Positions 1 to 10,200 of a DNA stretch of 64,000 nt are shown here, piece by piece. Where the stretch lies: NCBI RefSeq assembly GCF_003634615.1, contig NZ_RBKX01000001.1, forward strand, positions 1,798,001 through 1,862,000, read 5' to 3'. Every line of letters starts with the position of its first letter. Positions within the stretch are counted from its first letter, which is position 1. The notes beneath the pieces were generated by a model, which had not been told where the DNA came from, searched no databases, and saw only the letters and a program-made list of their open reading frames with translations. Source of the DNA: Flavobacterium sp. 102. GTDB lineage: Bacteria; Bacteroidota; Bacteroidia; Flavobacteriales; Flavobacteriaceae. The position numbers and the translations under genes were made by a program.

Positions 1-116
1 TTGCGTTTATCTACTAAAAGTCTTTTATCTTCTTTGTTGTAGTAAAAAAGACCGAGCTTCCAATACTTTGGATTTTTGTGCCAATTCTTTAGTGTTTCTT
101 CAGAAATCTTTTCCAT
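1..116 (-). CDS. DUF5808-like small protein (N-terminal part, runs off window)
   Basis: Reading leftward from an ATG at 116-114, an open frame continues to the window edge and encodes about 38 residues beginning MEKISEETLKNWHKNP. The W-H-K-N-P...W-K-L-G-x-F-Y-Y-N-K-E-D-K-R pattern resembles the DUF5808 family of short proteins that predict how they look in a membrane-adjacent context but have no assigned function. It begins 31 bases after the lptB stop on the same strand, so it is probably the last gene of that operon. The C-terminus is outside the window. Confidence 0.6.
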   Translation of the reverse strand, partial: MEKISEETLKNWHKNPKYWKLGLFYYNKEDKRLLVDKR

Positions 117-147
117 AATCAAAAGATTTATTTATTATTCTTTTATT

Positions 148-888
148 TTAGAAATGTAATTTCTTTTTACGAAGTTCAAAGTTTTGTCCAAGATAGACTT
201 TTCGTACCATTTCGTCAGCAGCCAATTCTTCAGGGTTTCCGGCTTTTAGGATGCCACCTTCGAACATTAGATAGGTTTTATCAGTAATTGCCAAAGTTTC
301 CTGAACATTGTGGTCAGTGATTAAAATTCCGATGTTTTTATTTTTTAATTGGGCTACAATTCTTTGAATGTCTTCTACCGCTACAGGATCAACTCCGGCA
401 AAGGGTTCATCTAACAAAATGAATTTTGGATCGGTTGCCAAAGCGCGTGCAATTTCGGTTCTTCTTCGTTCACCACCGGAAAGTAAGTCTCCACGGTTGG
501 TTCGGATGTGTTCCAAACTGAATTCGGCAATCAGACTTTCCATTTTGGCCACTTGTTCTTCTTTGCTTAGTTTGGTCAGTTGTAAAACACTTAAAATATT
601 ATCTTCAATACTCAACTTTCGAAATACCGATGCTTCTTGTGCTAAATAACCAATGCCGTTTTGAGCGCGTTTGTACATCGGGAAATCGGTGATGTTCATG
701 TCGTCCAAATAAATATTTCCCGAATTGGGTTTTACCAAGCCTACAATCATGTAGAAAGAAGTTGTTTTTCCGGCACCATTTGGTCCCAAAAGCCCAACAA
801 TTTCTCCTTGATTCACTTCTACCGAGATGCCTTTTACAACACTTCTGCCTTTGTAGGTTTTGACTAAATTTTCTGCGCGTAACTTCAT
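148..888 (-). CDS. lptB: LPS export ABC transporter ATPase LptB
   Basis: Cytoplasmic ATPase of the LptBFGC complex, which pulls lipopolysaccharide out of the inner membrane. With the ATG at 888 the protein is 246 residues, the usual LptB length. Visible motifs: Walker A GPNGAGKT (residues 35-42), Q-loop GYLAQEASVF, ABC signature LSGGERRR, Walker B FILLDEP followed by FAGVDP, and the H-loop ITDHNVQ. A longer frame reaches back to 975, but its 29 extra residues precede the conserved MKLRAENLVK start and overlap the upstream hydrolase gene, so the internal ATG is preferred. It lies at the distal end of a kdsD-tatC minus-strand run, which fits an envelope-biogenesis operon. Confidence 0.93.
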   Translation of the reverse strand: MKLRAENLVKTYKGRSVVKGISVEVNQGEIVGLLGPNGAGKTTSFYMIVGLVKPNSGNIYLDDMNITDFPMYKRAQNGIGYLAQEASVFRKLSIEDNILSVLQLTKLSKEEQVAKMESLIAEFSLEHIRTNRGDLLSGGERRRTEIARALATDPKFILLDEPFAGVDPVAVEDIQRIVAQLKNKNIGILITDHNVQETLAITDKTYLMFEGGILKAGNPEELAADEMVRKVYLGQNFELRKKKLHF

Positions 889-956
889 TCTTAACTGGTT
901 ATTTGTTTGGCTGCCGACTCGAACTTTGCAAAGGTAAGGAACAAAATCGAGTGATG

Positions 957-1982
957 TTATCTTATTTTTATCCAATTTATAATTTCAGACAAAGCGTTTT
1001 CATCGATTTCATATAAATTGTTTAGGGTCAATTTTGTTGAGGTTAAATAATGGTTAAGTCCATCCATTTTTTTAATCGTAATATTATTGTTTTCAAAACT
1101 TTCCAGCAATTTTGTTTCAGAATTGGAATCTACATAAGTATCTTTTGTTCCAATGATGTATAAAACCGGGATTTTGATATTTTTATAAACGGGTTCAAAG
1201 TTTTTCCGCACGATATCCTTTTCGCACGCAAACGTAAGATAAGGGAATCTTGTGTAATGGTCTTTTGTATACCCAATTTTTTTGGCAGTTTTATCCAGTT
1301 TTTTGCTTAAAGTCCAATTGTCGTCCTCTTTATTGGCTTCAACTACTTGATGCAATGCTTCCACAATTTCGAGCTTTTTATCAATTTCATCGAATTTTAT
1401 GTCTTCTTTGAAAGTATTCTGACCTGTTTTTATTTGGAATTTGATAAATTCTCCATGCTTTTGAACAGGAGTTGCCCATTGAACCATGAAGTCTATCGGT
1501 AGCCCATTTTCATAGGTTTGTATGGTAACCATTCCGCCTTGACTGTGTCCTAAAAGGCCAATTTTTTTTTCGGAGAGTGTTTTGTTTTGTCTTAAAGTTT
1601 GGATGCAAGCCGCTAATTCTTCCGACATCATTGAGATGGTGTAATTGGCTTTATTGAATTTTCCGGTAGATTTTCCAATGCCTCTTTCATCGTATCGGTA
1701 AACGGCAATATTGTTCTTTAGTAGTGCTTCGGTGAGATGAAAATGGCTGTTTCTTGTATCTGCTCCTGAACCCGGGACAATAATTAAGGCTATATCCCAA
1801 TTGGTTTTCGGACAGATAAGTGTTCCGGAAAGCTGAATATCGTCCTTTTGATCCTGTACTTTAAAATTTATTTCTTCCCAAATGTAATGGTCCTTATTGG
1901 GGATTTCTTTTTCGTGTTCAAATAAGGTTTGGCTATGGCATAAAGGAGAAATCAATAGTAATAGAAAAAAAGGTAGTTTCAT
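957..1982 (-). CDS. secreted alpha/beta hydrolase
   Basis: A 341-residue protein with an N-terminal signal peptide (about residues 1-17, ending CHSQ), so it is probably exported to the periplasm. The alpha/beta-hydrolase core is clear: oxyanion region VPGSGADTRN, nucleophile elbow GHSQGG with the catalytic serine, an acid-bearing loop GTKDTYVD, and a C-terminal LNHY histidine. This architecture is shared by dienelactone-hydrolase and acyl-peptidase-like esterases; the substrate cannot be read from sequence. It sits between the AhpD-like gene and lptB, separated by 88 bases from the former and 68 from the latter, looser spacing than the overlapping genes upstream, so it may be an insertion into the operon. 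Confidence 0.85.
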   Translation of the reverse strand: MKLPFFLLLLISPLCHSQTLFEHEKEIPNKDHYIWEEINFKVQDQKDDIQLSGTLICPKTNWDIALIIVPGSGADTRNSHFHLTEALLKNNIAVYRYDERGIGKSTGKFNKANYTISMMSEELAACIQTLRQNKTLSEKKIGLLGHSQGGMVTIQTYENGLPIDFMVQWATPVQKHGEFIKFQIKTGQNTFKEDIKFDEIDKKLEIVEALHQVVEANKEDDNWTLSKKLDKTAKKIGYTKDHYTRFPYLTFACEKDIVRKNFEPVYKNIKIPVLYIIGTKDTYVDSNSETKLLESFENNNITIKKMDGLNHYLTSTKLTLNNLYEIDENALSEIINWIKIR

Positions 1983-2070
1983 GGATGATAATTTGTTGGC
2001 AAATAAAACAAATTAACAAATCAGCAGGCTACTCTTTAACAATTATTTAGACTAGTTTATGCTCTTCGGC

Positions 2071-2421
2071 TTACAGCTTCGATTCTTCCAACGCTTCCCA
2101 AAACTCGTAAGCTCTTCTTAAATGAGGTACAACAATGGTTCCGCCAACTAGTGTGGCAATGCCCATGGCTTCCATCATTTCTTCTTTGGTTACGCCTTCT
2201 TTATAACTGGTTTCTAAATGGTATTTCACACAATCATCACAGCGTAAAACTGTCGAAGCTACTAAACCCAAAAGTTCTTTGGTTTTAACATCCAAAGCAC
2301 CTTCGGCATAGGCGTTGGTGTCCAAGTTGAAAATTCGTTTTACAATTTTGTTATTGTCAGCCAATAACTTTTCGTTCATCTTAGAACGATAGTCGTTAAA
2401 TTCTTTTACTAAATCAGACAT
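2071..2421 (-). CDS. carboxymuconolactone decarboxylase / AhpD-like protein
   Basis: A 116-residue all-helical protein of the carboxymuconolactone decarboxylase family. The redox signature C-D-D-C followed by V-K-Y-H matches the AhpD-type CxxC...H active site used to reduce peroxiredoxin systems, followed by the usual EGVTKEEMMEA helix. The ATG overlaps the end of tatC by 8 bases, implying translational coupling. Decarboxylase activity is unlikely given the CxxC; a small disulfide reductase or peroxidase role is an inference. The partner enzyme is not evident here. Confidence 0.85.
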   Translation of the reverse strand: MSDLVKEFNDYRSKMNEKLLADNNKIVKRIFNLDTNAYAEGALDVKTKELLGLVASTVLRCDDCVKYHLETSYKEGVTKEEMMEAMGIATLVGGTIVVPHLRRAYEFWEALEESKL

Positions 2422-3229
2422 TTTCTTTTTCTTTTTTTACCACTACTGCGGAAATTAAAATACTCACTTCATATAAAATCAATATCGGAATCGAAACCAC
2501 AACCTGACTAGGGATGTCCGGAGGAGTTACTATCGCGGCTACAATCAAAATAATCACGATGGCCGCTCTCCTGTATTTTCTCAAAAAAGCCGGTGTTACC
2601 AGTCCTAATTTGGTTAAGAAATAAATGATAATCGGTAATTCAAAAACCAATCCACTCGCTACTACTGATGTCTTTATCATACTGATATAGGAATCAATAG
2701 TAAACTGATTGACGATGGCGTTGCTCACATTAAAGGTGGCAAAAAAGTTAATCGATAAAGGCACAATTACAAAGTAACCGAACAGCACACCAATGAAAAA
2801 TAACAAAGAAGAGATGATGATGAAAAGCGCGGCGTTTTTGCGTTCTTTTTCATAGAGTGCCGGACTGATAAATCGCCAAAATTCATACAGGATATAAGGA
2901 AAACCAAGTATAAAACCGGCTGTGATTAATATCCACAAGTAAATGGAAAACTGTCCGCCAACTTCGGTGTTTTGTATGATAAACGAATATTCTGTAGCAC
3001 AGGCATAAGTATCATCTACACCAAAAAAACGCGTTAATTGACAAAAAAATCGGTACGTGATAAAGTTGGGGTCTTTTGGTCCAAAAATGATTTGGTCGAA
3101 AATGTAGTCATCAATAAAATAACAAGCGCAGGCAATAATTACTATCGCCAAAGTACTTCTTACCAATAACCACCTTAATTCTTCAAGATGGTCTAAGAAT
3201 GACATCTCGCCCATAGGTTTTCTAGCCAT
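2414..3229 (-). CDS. tatC: Sec-independent protein translocase TatC
   Basis: Membrane receptor of the twin-arginine translocase, which exports folded proteins. The 271-residue protein begins with the conserved cytoplasmic MSFLDHLEELRW motif and carries six hydrophobic segments, including the paired ones around FILGFPYILYEFWRFISPALY and LLFFIGVLFGYFVIVP, plus the late FELPIIIYFLTKLGLV region. Length is a little over the E. coli protein, as in other Bacteroidota. Its ATG overlaps the kdsD stop as TAATG on the minus strand, indicating one operon. tatA is not in the window. Confidence 0.95.
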   Translation of the reverse strand: MARKPMGEMSFLDHLEELRWLLVRSTLAIVIIACACYFIDDYIFDQIIFGPKDPNFITYRFFCQLTRFFGVDDTYACATEYSFIIQNTEVGGQFSIYLWILITAGFILGFPYILYEFWRFISPALYEKERKNAALFIIISSLLFFIGVLFGYFVIVPLSINFFATFNVSNAIVNQFTIDSYISMIKTSVVASGLVFELPIIIYFLTKLGLVTPAFLRKYRRAAIVIILIVAAIVTPPDIPSQVVVSIPILILYEVSILISAVVVKKEKENV

Positions 3230-4194
3230 TATACAATCCCTTCTTTTAAAATGTCATGTAAATGTAAAACGCCTTTGTATTCGCCATTGTCTACCACCAC
3301 TAATTGCGTTATCGAGAAATCTTCTAAAATATTTAAAGCATCGCTAACCATATCGGTTGATTTAATCATTTTCGGATTCACGGTCATAATATCTTGTGCA
3401 ACCAAACCTGAAATGTTTTCGGTTTTATTCAGCATTCTTCGGATGTCACCATCAGTGATGATTCCGATAACTTTATGATTGTCAACTACAGCGGTAACGC
3501 CTAAACGTTTTTCAGAGATTTCTATAATTACGGTTTTGATATTAGAATCGGGAGCCACAATCGGTTTATGAGTAGTGTCAAGCATATCGCCGACACGTAA
3601 TAATAATTTTTTACCCAAAGCACCACCGGGATGGTATTTGGCAAAATCTTCTGCGGTAAAGTTTCTCATTTCCATTAGACAAACCGCAATCGCATCGCCA
3701 ATGACTAATTGTGCGGTTGTGCTGTTGGTTGGTGCCAAGTTAATCGGACAAGCTTCGCTTTCAACATACGTATTCAAAACATAATCAGCTTCTTTGCCCA
3801 AAAACGAAGTCGTGTTTCCGGTAATGGCAATTAATTTGTTGCCAAAACGCTTCAATAACGGAACCAAAACTTTAATTTCAGGACTGTTACCGCTTTTAGA
3901 AATACAAATCACCACATCACCGGGTTGAACCATACCTAAATCACCATGAATCGCTTCGGAAGCGTGGAGGAATAAGGATGGCGTTCCGGTCGAATTTAGT
4001 GTGGCGACAATTTTCTGTGCGATGATGGCACTTTTGCCAATTCCTGTCACTACTAATCTTCCGGAAGCATTGTATATGATTTCAACAGTTTTGACAAAAT
4101 CGTCATTTACAAAATCTACCAGCTTTGCAATGGCTTCACTTTCTGATAATATGGTCTTCTTGGCAGAGGCTAAAATGGTTTCTTTAGGTATCAA
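3229..4194 (-). CDS. kdsD: D-arabinose-5-phosphate isomerase (KpsF/GutQ family)
   Basis: Converts ribulose 5-phosphate to arabinose 5-phosphate, the first step toward the Kdo sugar of LPS. Residues 1-185 form a SIS domain (TGIGKSAIIAQKI, SLFLHASEAIHGDLGM, ISKSGNSPE), followed by two CBS domains with VIGIITDGDIRR and GVLHLHDILKEG. No ATG is available near the N-terminus; the best start is the TTG at 4194, which gives the normal 321-residue length. It heads the tatC/lptB operon, linking Kdo synthesis with LPS export. Confidence 0.93.
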   Translation of the reverse strand: MIPKETILASAKKTILSESEAIAKLVDFVNDDFVKTVEIIYNASGRLVVTGIGKSAIIAQKIVATLNSTGTPSLFLHASEAIHGDLGMVQPGDVVICISKSGNSPEIKVLVPLLKRFGNKLIAITGNTTSFLGKEADYVLNTYVESEACPINLAPTNSTTAQLVIGDAIAVCLMEMRNFTAEDFAKYHPGGALGKKLLLRVGDMLDTTHKPIVAPDSNIKTVIIEISEKRLGVTAVVDNHKVIGIITDGDIRRMLNKTENISGLVAQDIMTVNPKMIKSTDMVSDALNILEDFSITQLVVVDNGEYKGVLHLHDILKEGIV

Positions 4195-4241
4195 AATTGA
4201 AATAATATAAAATTTGTATGTATGAAAGAAAGTCGTATCTT

Positions 4242-4257
4242 TATGTTTGCAAATTTA
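4242..4257. promoter_or_regulatory. abutting divergent -7 boxes between kdsD and recQ
   Basis: TATGTTTG (4242-4249, plus strand) fits the Bacteroidota -7 consensus TAnnTTTG and lies 31 bases before recQ. Immediately adjacent, 4250-4257 reads TAAATTTG on the minus strand, pointing at kdsD. No good -33 TTG sits at the ideal distance for either, so this is a candidate only. Confidence 0.4.
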
Positions 4258-4280
4258 TGTAAAAATACCATTAACACAGA

Positions 4281-6476
4281 ATGAATTTAGACGAAATTGA
4301 CATCCACAAAGAATTAAAAAAGTATTTTGGTTTTAGCCAATTTAAAGGTTTACAGGAACAAGTCATCAAAAGTATTATTACTAAACATAATACATTCGTT
4401 ATAATGCCAACCGGCGGTGGAAAATCACTTTGTTATCAATTACCGGCCTTAATACAAAACGGAACAGCGATTGTGGTTTCACCACTAATTGCCTTAATGA
4501 AAAATCAAGTCGATGCCATTAGAAGTTTGTCTTCTGAAAATGGGATTGCGCATGTGTTAAATTCGTCACTGACGAAAACCGAAATCAATCAGGTAAAAAA
4601 AGATATTACTTCAGGAATTACCAAGTTGCTTTATGTGGCACCGGAATCTTTGACCAAAGAAGAATATGTAGAATTTCTGCAAAGTGTGACCATATCTTTC
4701 GTTGCGATAGATGAAGCGCACTGTATTTCAGAATGGGGACATGATTTCAGACCTGAATACCGAAATCTTAGACACATTATCAAGCAATTAGGCGACGTGC
4801 CTGTAATCGGTTTAACAGCTACGGCTACGCCAAAAGTACAGGAAGATATTCTGAAGAATTTGGATATGTCTGACGCAACGACTTTTAAAGCGTCTTTTAA
4901 CCGTCCGAATTTATTTTACGAAGTACGAACCAAAACCAAAAATATAGAAGCGGATATCATTCGTTTTATTAAGCAACACAAAGGCAAATCGGGCATCATT
5001 TATTGCTTGAGCCGTAAAAAGGTAGAAGAAATTGCCGAAGTACTTCAAGTAAACGGAATTTCAGCCGTTCCATATCATGCCGGTTTGGATGCTAAAACTC
5101 GTGCCAAACACCAAGATATGTTTCTGATGGAAGATGTTGATGTGGTGGTGGCGACTATTGCTTTCGGAATGGGAATTGACAAACCGGATGTTCGTTTTGT
5201 AATTCACCATGACATTCCAAAATCCTTAGAAAGTTATTACCAAGAAACCGGTCGTGCCGGTCGCGATGGAGGCGAAGGTCATTGTTTGGCTTATTACTCT
5301 TATAAAGACGTTGAAAAACTAGAAAAATTCATGTCGGGCAAACCGGTTGCTGAGCAAGAGATTGGTTTTGCATTACTTCAGGAAGTTGTGGCTTATGCTG
5401 AAACTTCGATGTCGAGACGTAAGTTTTTGTTGCATTATTTCGGAGAAGAATTTGACAGCGAAACGGGTGATGGTGCCGATATGGATGACAATGTTCGCAA
5501 CCCAAAATCGAAAGTCGAAGCCAAAGACCAAGTCAAAATGGTATTGGAAGTCGTTCGCGATACCAAATATTTATACAAATCAAAAGAAATTGTATTTACG
5601 CTTATTGGAAGAGTAAATGCTACCATAAAGGCCCATAGAACTGATGCCCAAACCTTTTTTGGTTGTGGTTCAGCCTTTGATGAACGCTATTGGATGGCAT
5701 TGATTCGTCAGGTTTTAGTAGATGGATTGTTAACCAAAGACATTGAAACCTACGGAATTTTAAAAGTCTCTGACAAAGGACATGCCTTTATTAAAAATCC
5801 GGTTTCTTTCCTGATGTCTGAAGACCATGAATACAGCGAAAGCGAAGATGAAGCCATCGTAACCGCAGCCAAATCAAGCGGTACAGCTGACGAAGTTTTG
5901 ATGAGCATGTTGCGTGAATTGCGTAAAAAAGTCGCTAAGAAATTGGGTGTTCCACCATTTGTAGTGTTCCAAGATCCTTCTTTGGAAGATATGGCTTTGA
6001 AATACCCAATCACCATTGATGAATTGAGTAATGTTCATGGAGTAGGTGAAGGCAAAGCCAAAAAGTACGGTGCAGCATTCGTTGAACTTATTGAAAGATA
6101 CGTAGAAGACAACGATATCATTCGTCCGGATGATTTGGTGGTAAAATCTACCGGAGCCAATTCGGCCAATAAATTATACATCATTCAGAACATTGACAGA
6201 AAATTGTCTTTAGAAGATATCGCCAAAGCGAAAGGCTTTACGATGGATAATTTGCTCAAAGAAATGGAGCAAATTGTTTATTCGGGAACCAAATTGAATA
6301 TCAGCTATTGGATAAACGAAATTTTGGACGAAGAGCAGCAAGAAGAAATTCATGAGTATTTTATGGATTCTGAATCTGATAAGATTGAAGACGCGTTAAA
6401 AGAATTTGATGGCGATTATGATATCGAAGAATTACGCTTGATGAGAATTAAGTTTATTAGTGAAGTGGCGAATTAG
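4281..6476 (+). CDS. recQ: ATP-dependent DNA helicase RecQ
   Basis: A 731-residue 3'-5' DNA helicase for recombination and fork repair. The helicase core shows Walker A MPTGGGKSLCY, the DEAH box IDEAHCISEWGHDFRPEY, TATATPKV and motif VI QETGRAGRDG. It is followed by an RQC winged-helix region and an HRDC domain (about residues 540-615, with HGVGEGKAKKYG), then a C-terminal extension typical of Bacteroidota. The four cysteines that bind zinc in E. coli RecQ are absent: the segment after SRRKFLLHYFGEE contains acidic residues, Met and Asn where CGxCDxC is expected. Monocistronic and divergent from kdsD. Confidence 0.96.
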   Translation: MNLDEIDIHKELKKYFGFSQFKGLQEQVIKSIITKHNTFVIMPTGGGKSLCYQLPALIQNGTAIVVSPLIALMKNQVDAIRSLSSENGIAHVLNSSLTKTEINQVKKDITSGITKLLYVAPESLTKEEYVEFLQSVTISFVAIDEAHCISEWGHDFRPEYRNLRHIIKQLGDVPVIGLTATATPKVQEDILKNLDMSDATTFKASFNRPNLFYEVRTKTKNIEADIIRFIKQHKGKSGIIYCLSRKKVEEIAEVLQVNGISAVPYHAGLDAKTRAKHQDMFLMEDVDVVVATIAFGMGIDKPDVRFVIHHDIPKSLESYYQETGRAGRDGGEGHCLAYYSYKDVEKLEKFMSGKPVAEQEIGFALLQEVVAYAETSMSRRKFLLHYFGEEFDSETGDGADMDDNVRNPKSKVEAKDQVKMVLEVVRDTKYLYKSKEIVFTLIGRVNATIKAHRTDAQTFFGCGSAFDERYWMALIRQVLVDGLLTKDIETYGILKVSDKGHAFIKNPVSFLMSEDHEYSESEDEAIVTAAKSSGTADEVLMSMLRELRKKVAKKLGVPPFVVFQDPSLEDMALKYPITIDELSNVHGVGEGKAKKYGAAFVELIERYVEDNDIIRPDDLVVKSTGANSANKLYIIQNIDRKLSLEDIAKAKGFTMDNLLKEMEQIVYSGTKLNISYWINEILDEEQQEEIHEYFMDSESDKIEDALKEFDGDYDIEELRLMRIKFISEVAN

Positions 6477-6510
6477 AAGTTAGAAAGCAGATTTCATTTA
6501 AATATTATAA

Positions 6511-6547
6511 ACAAAAAAGGCTACTTGTGAAAGTAGCCGTTTTTTAA
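6511..6547 (+). terminator. rho-independent terminator after recQ
   Basis: A 7-bp stem GGCTACT (6519-6525) / AGTAGCC (6532-6538) with a six-base loop, flanked by an A-run on the left and GTTTTTTAA on the right. It begins 34 bases past the recQ stop. Confidence 0.85.
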
Positions 6548-6582
6548 TATTACTTGTTTTATAAAGTATTAAACGATTGAAA

Positions 6583-6610
6583 AATGTTTCGTCACTAATT
6601 TTGAAACATT
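6583..6610 (-). terminator. inverted repeat downstream of the small membrane protein gene
   Basis: A perfect 8-bp inverted repeat, AATGTTTC (6583-6590) and GAAACATT (6603-6610), with a 12-base loop. On the minus strand it is followed by TTTTC, so it may be a weak terminator for the gene that ends at 6623. Confidence 0.5.
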
Positions 6611-6622
6611 ACTCTTCTTTGT

Positions 6623-7009
6623 TTATTGTCTGATAAGAAGGGCTACTAATGGCACAGAAGCAAAACCTAAGATAATGTATAACCAAGATAGAATTTCGGT
6701 TATTTTATTATTAGCTGAAGATCTTTTATAATGCTCGTAAATACTTAGATATCGCTTTTTATTAGTAAACCATAAATAGTTTATTAAAGTAAAAGTAAAT
6801 CCTAATACAATTATTGGATGTTTATATAGAAAAGGAACATTGTTGCTTACAAAAAAATAGTAACCTAAAATCAATCCGCATATAATATAAAAATACGATG
6901 ATACGCCAACAATAACCGAAGCTGTTAACGAAGGAATGTCATTTTTATATTTACCATCTTTATAGTATCTTTTAAAAATATGATAGAAAACTAAATTATA
7001 CCAATTCAT
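6623..7009 (-). CDS. small integral membrane protein of unknown function
   Basis: A 128-residue protein that I do not recognise. It has three clear hydrophobic segments (around ASVIVGVSSYFYIICGLILG, HPIIVLGFTFTLINYLW and ILSWLYIILGFASVPLVALL) separated by short charged loops, so it should span the inner membrane. It stands alone: recQ converges on it and the T9SS surface-protein gene lies upstream with its own terminator. The sequence is very AT-rich and rich in Tyr and Ile, as many lineage-specific flavobacterial genes are. Confidence 0.65.
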   Translation of the reverse strand: MNWYNLVFYHIFKRYYKDGKYKNDIPSLTASVIVGVSSYFYIICGLILGYYFFVSNNVPFLYKHPIIVLGFTFTLINYLWFTNKKRYLSIYEHYKRSSANNKITEILSWLYIILGFASVPLVALLIRQ

Positions 7010-7180
7010 ATTATTTTTTTTAGGTTTAGTTGCTTTATGATTGTCAATATATACAATGCACGAATTTGCAATATGTGCTAAAACAAATCTAATAAATTAC
7101 CTCTGAATCATACTGTAATAAAGCATAATTGAGCGCAGAACTAAAATAATAATTTACAGGTGTAATCTATAACTAGAATA

Positions 7181-7213
7181 AAAAAAAACCGCCTCGGTAG
7201 GAGACGGTTTTTT
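7181..7213 (-). terminator. terminator of the T9SS type A surface-protein gene
   Basis: On the minus strand, CCGTCTC and GAGGCGG (7189-7207) form a 7-bp stem with one G-U wobble and a five-base loop, followed by nine T. It lies 25 bases beyond the stop at 7232. Confidence 0.85.
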
Positions 7214-7231
7214 ATTGCAATAACTTTAGTT

Positions 7232-10200
7232 TTATCTTTTAATCACTTGAAGGGTTTTTGCTTTTCCTTCTTGGGTAACTGATACATTGTAAATTCCGGA
7301 TGGATAACCATTGCCGATTTCTACATTAGATAATTCATTATGACCAACAGTTCTGTACTCAATTAATCTTCCCACCATATCGTATACCTTGATTGCAACA
7401 TCTGCAGCATTATTGGTTTGAATGTCTAATTTGAAGGTTGAGGTATATGGATTTGGATACGCCACCACTCTGGATAATAATTGGGAAGTTGGATTTCCTA
7501 GATCACACTCTTCTGCAGTTTGTACAGTGGCTGTAACCGCAACTCTCGCTGAAGAACATATTTCGGTCACATTCCAATCAAAGAAGAAGTAATAGCTATA
7601 AGTATCAATATCACCATAAGCAAATCCTCCTACAATAGATACAGCACCATTGTTAACCGGGTAAGGATTTGGGAACGGACTAGTATAAGCCAAAGCATTA
7701 TCATAAGAAGCGCCATCGGTAATTAGAAGCGTATAATTATCTCCTGCTGGTAACGAATAATTTAGGGTAACGGTTTGAGCCGTATTAGTTGGAGACCATC
7801 CGGAAGCAGTATCCGGTGTAAAAATAACATCACCAGTTCCCGGTACTTGAATACCATTTTGGAACACTTTTATTGTTATTGGTGCCACTCCCGTTCCACC
7901 AGGGTTTTGTTGCGGATAAACTTTAACCGAATTTAAAATAATGGAATTCGATAAATTAAAGGCCAAACCTCTGTCAAGAGTTCCTGAACCGTAACCATCA
8001 TTGGTATAAGCTAAACCGGCTGTACCTGCAGTGGTTGATTCTGTTCCTGCAAAGTAAGTTGTAGTTGTTGTGATTACAGGAGTTGTAAACGAGTTTCCTG
8101 TTGCTAATGCAGCGCCACCGGTTTGTTCAGTATACCATTTTACATCACCTGCTGAAGAGGTTGCCGATAAAGTAGCTGTATCTATTGGTTGACAAATTGT
8201 TGCCGGTGTAGTAGCGGTAATAGTATTGTTTAATGTAATTTGAATTGGTGTAGAAGCTACGGTTGTTGTACTAAACGAACAAGTAACATTACAACGATAA
8301 TAAGTATTTTCTACCGGAGCCACTGAAGCTGTTGTAGCTGTAGCGCCGTCAATGTCAACATAGTTTGAATCTGTGGTAGAACTTTGCCATTGGTAAGTTA
8401 TTCCTTCTCCTACCACAACATTTTCTAAACGTAAAGTAACCGATTTACCACCACAAATATTTGTTTCTGTGGATAAGGTATTGCCCGGAGTCACTGTAGA
8501 ACATTCTGCTTGTCTTGCGGTAGAAAAGAATCCGTCAAAATCAGCAAAAGGCAATGGATTAGTATTAGACGTTAACATATTTGGTGTTCCTGATTCAAAA
8601 GTTGCCGTAATTCCAAAATCATTGTCATAAATTCCGGCAGCTGAAGGTGCTTGAACAATAATGCTGCTTTCAATTGCGTTTGCATCGGCGACTTTAATAT
8701 TGAAATCGATTACTGTACCAGCAGTTTTTGAAACTTCCCATCTGTTTTGACTCAAGTGTGCAATGTTTGCAGAAGCTGTACCGGTGTTTGTGTCAAAAGC
8801 TTCCACTTTTAAATTAGTTCCTGGACTTCCAAATCCTCCCGAAGGAGTAGTAACAGCAACCCAGATAGGAGCATAAGATGATTTTCCAACAGGGAAAAAG
8901 AATTTATCTATAAAACCTGAACCATTGGTTAAATCATTGGCATTTTGACCACCACCAATATCTTTAGCAAATGGACCATCTACATAACAAGTTTCACCAA
9001 AGTTACCTGTTAAAGAAGCTGTATATGACATTGCCGGAGCTCCAACGGTTAAAACACTGGTTGATGACGTATGGATAATTCCTTCAGTCATTGTCAAAGA
9101 AGAAACTACATTAAAAGGCACCATGAAAGTGACACCTTCTGTACTAGTATTATTAACTCTAAGTTGAGAAACAGAACCAGTATTATCTGGTGTATTCAAC
9201 ATTGTTTCCGTTTGTGCATTAAATGTACCTGTACCGGAAATGGTTTGAGCTTTAGTGGTAGCTACAGAAGTTCCCTCTATGTAGTTCCCAAAATAAGTAT
9301 TGTTGTATAAATTTAAAGCTCCGTTGTTGGTAATGTTTCCACCAAAATAAGTATCAACGCCTTGCCCTTTTACTTTTCCTTGTGTGATGGTAAAATCATT
9401 TTGAACATTCATTATTGAAATGTTATTAGGATTGCTGGAATCTAAATTAACAAAACGATTAGTAGCGTCTGGAGCATTCACAATTAAGTTGTTTAATGAA
9501 AGCGTTCCTTCTCCGGCTCTGAAATTACAGTTGAATCCATTAGTAGTTACAGTGCTTTTTTCGATTGATATTCCATCTCCGATTTTCAAAGTATGATTAG
9601 CTCCGACAGCATAATGATTGTTTGATTCATACACAAAAGCTGAAGGAGAATAGGATACGTCATAGAAAGTTAAAGTCAAAGGTAAAGTCAACCCTGTTAA
9701 CGGTAAACTTGGATTGGTATTGATTGAACCATCAAAATTGATATTAGCAATGGTAGTTCCTGCTGGAATACCAGCACCAACTATAATTTGCCCCACAGAC
9801 AATCCATCAACAGAATCTAAAGTCACACTTGAAGGATACCAACACAACCATCCAGTACAAGGAACAATCTCCGTGGCAGTATGAGTCGTTGCTAAAGTCG
9901 TACTTGAAACCGCAGGATCAACAATAGTTATTGAACCTCCCGTTAAGTTTAAAGTCGAATTTCCAATTTTGAAAAGTGTTTGGACAGTACTGGTAGCTGC
10001 GTCACCATTGTGATTACCATCAACAATAATATCACCGGCAATTTGGTTGAATGTACTGCCATTAGCATGTAGAACATTACCGTTTACTATAAGAGAACCG
10101 CCGTTCATGGTATAAGTTCCTGCATTGAAAAAGGTAGCGTTATTATTAGTACAACCAACAGTCAAAGTATTTAAATCACTCACCAAAGAAGCACCGACAG

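Noticed and set aside
889..975. N-terminal extension of LptB
   Set aside because: It overlaps the hydrolase coding sequence and precedes the conserved LptB start, so the internal ATG at 888 is used.
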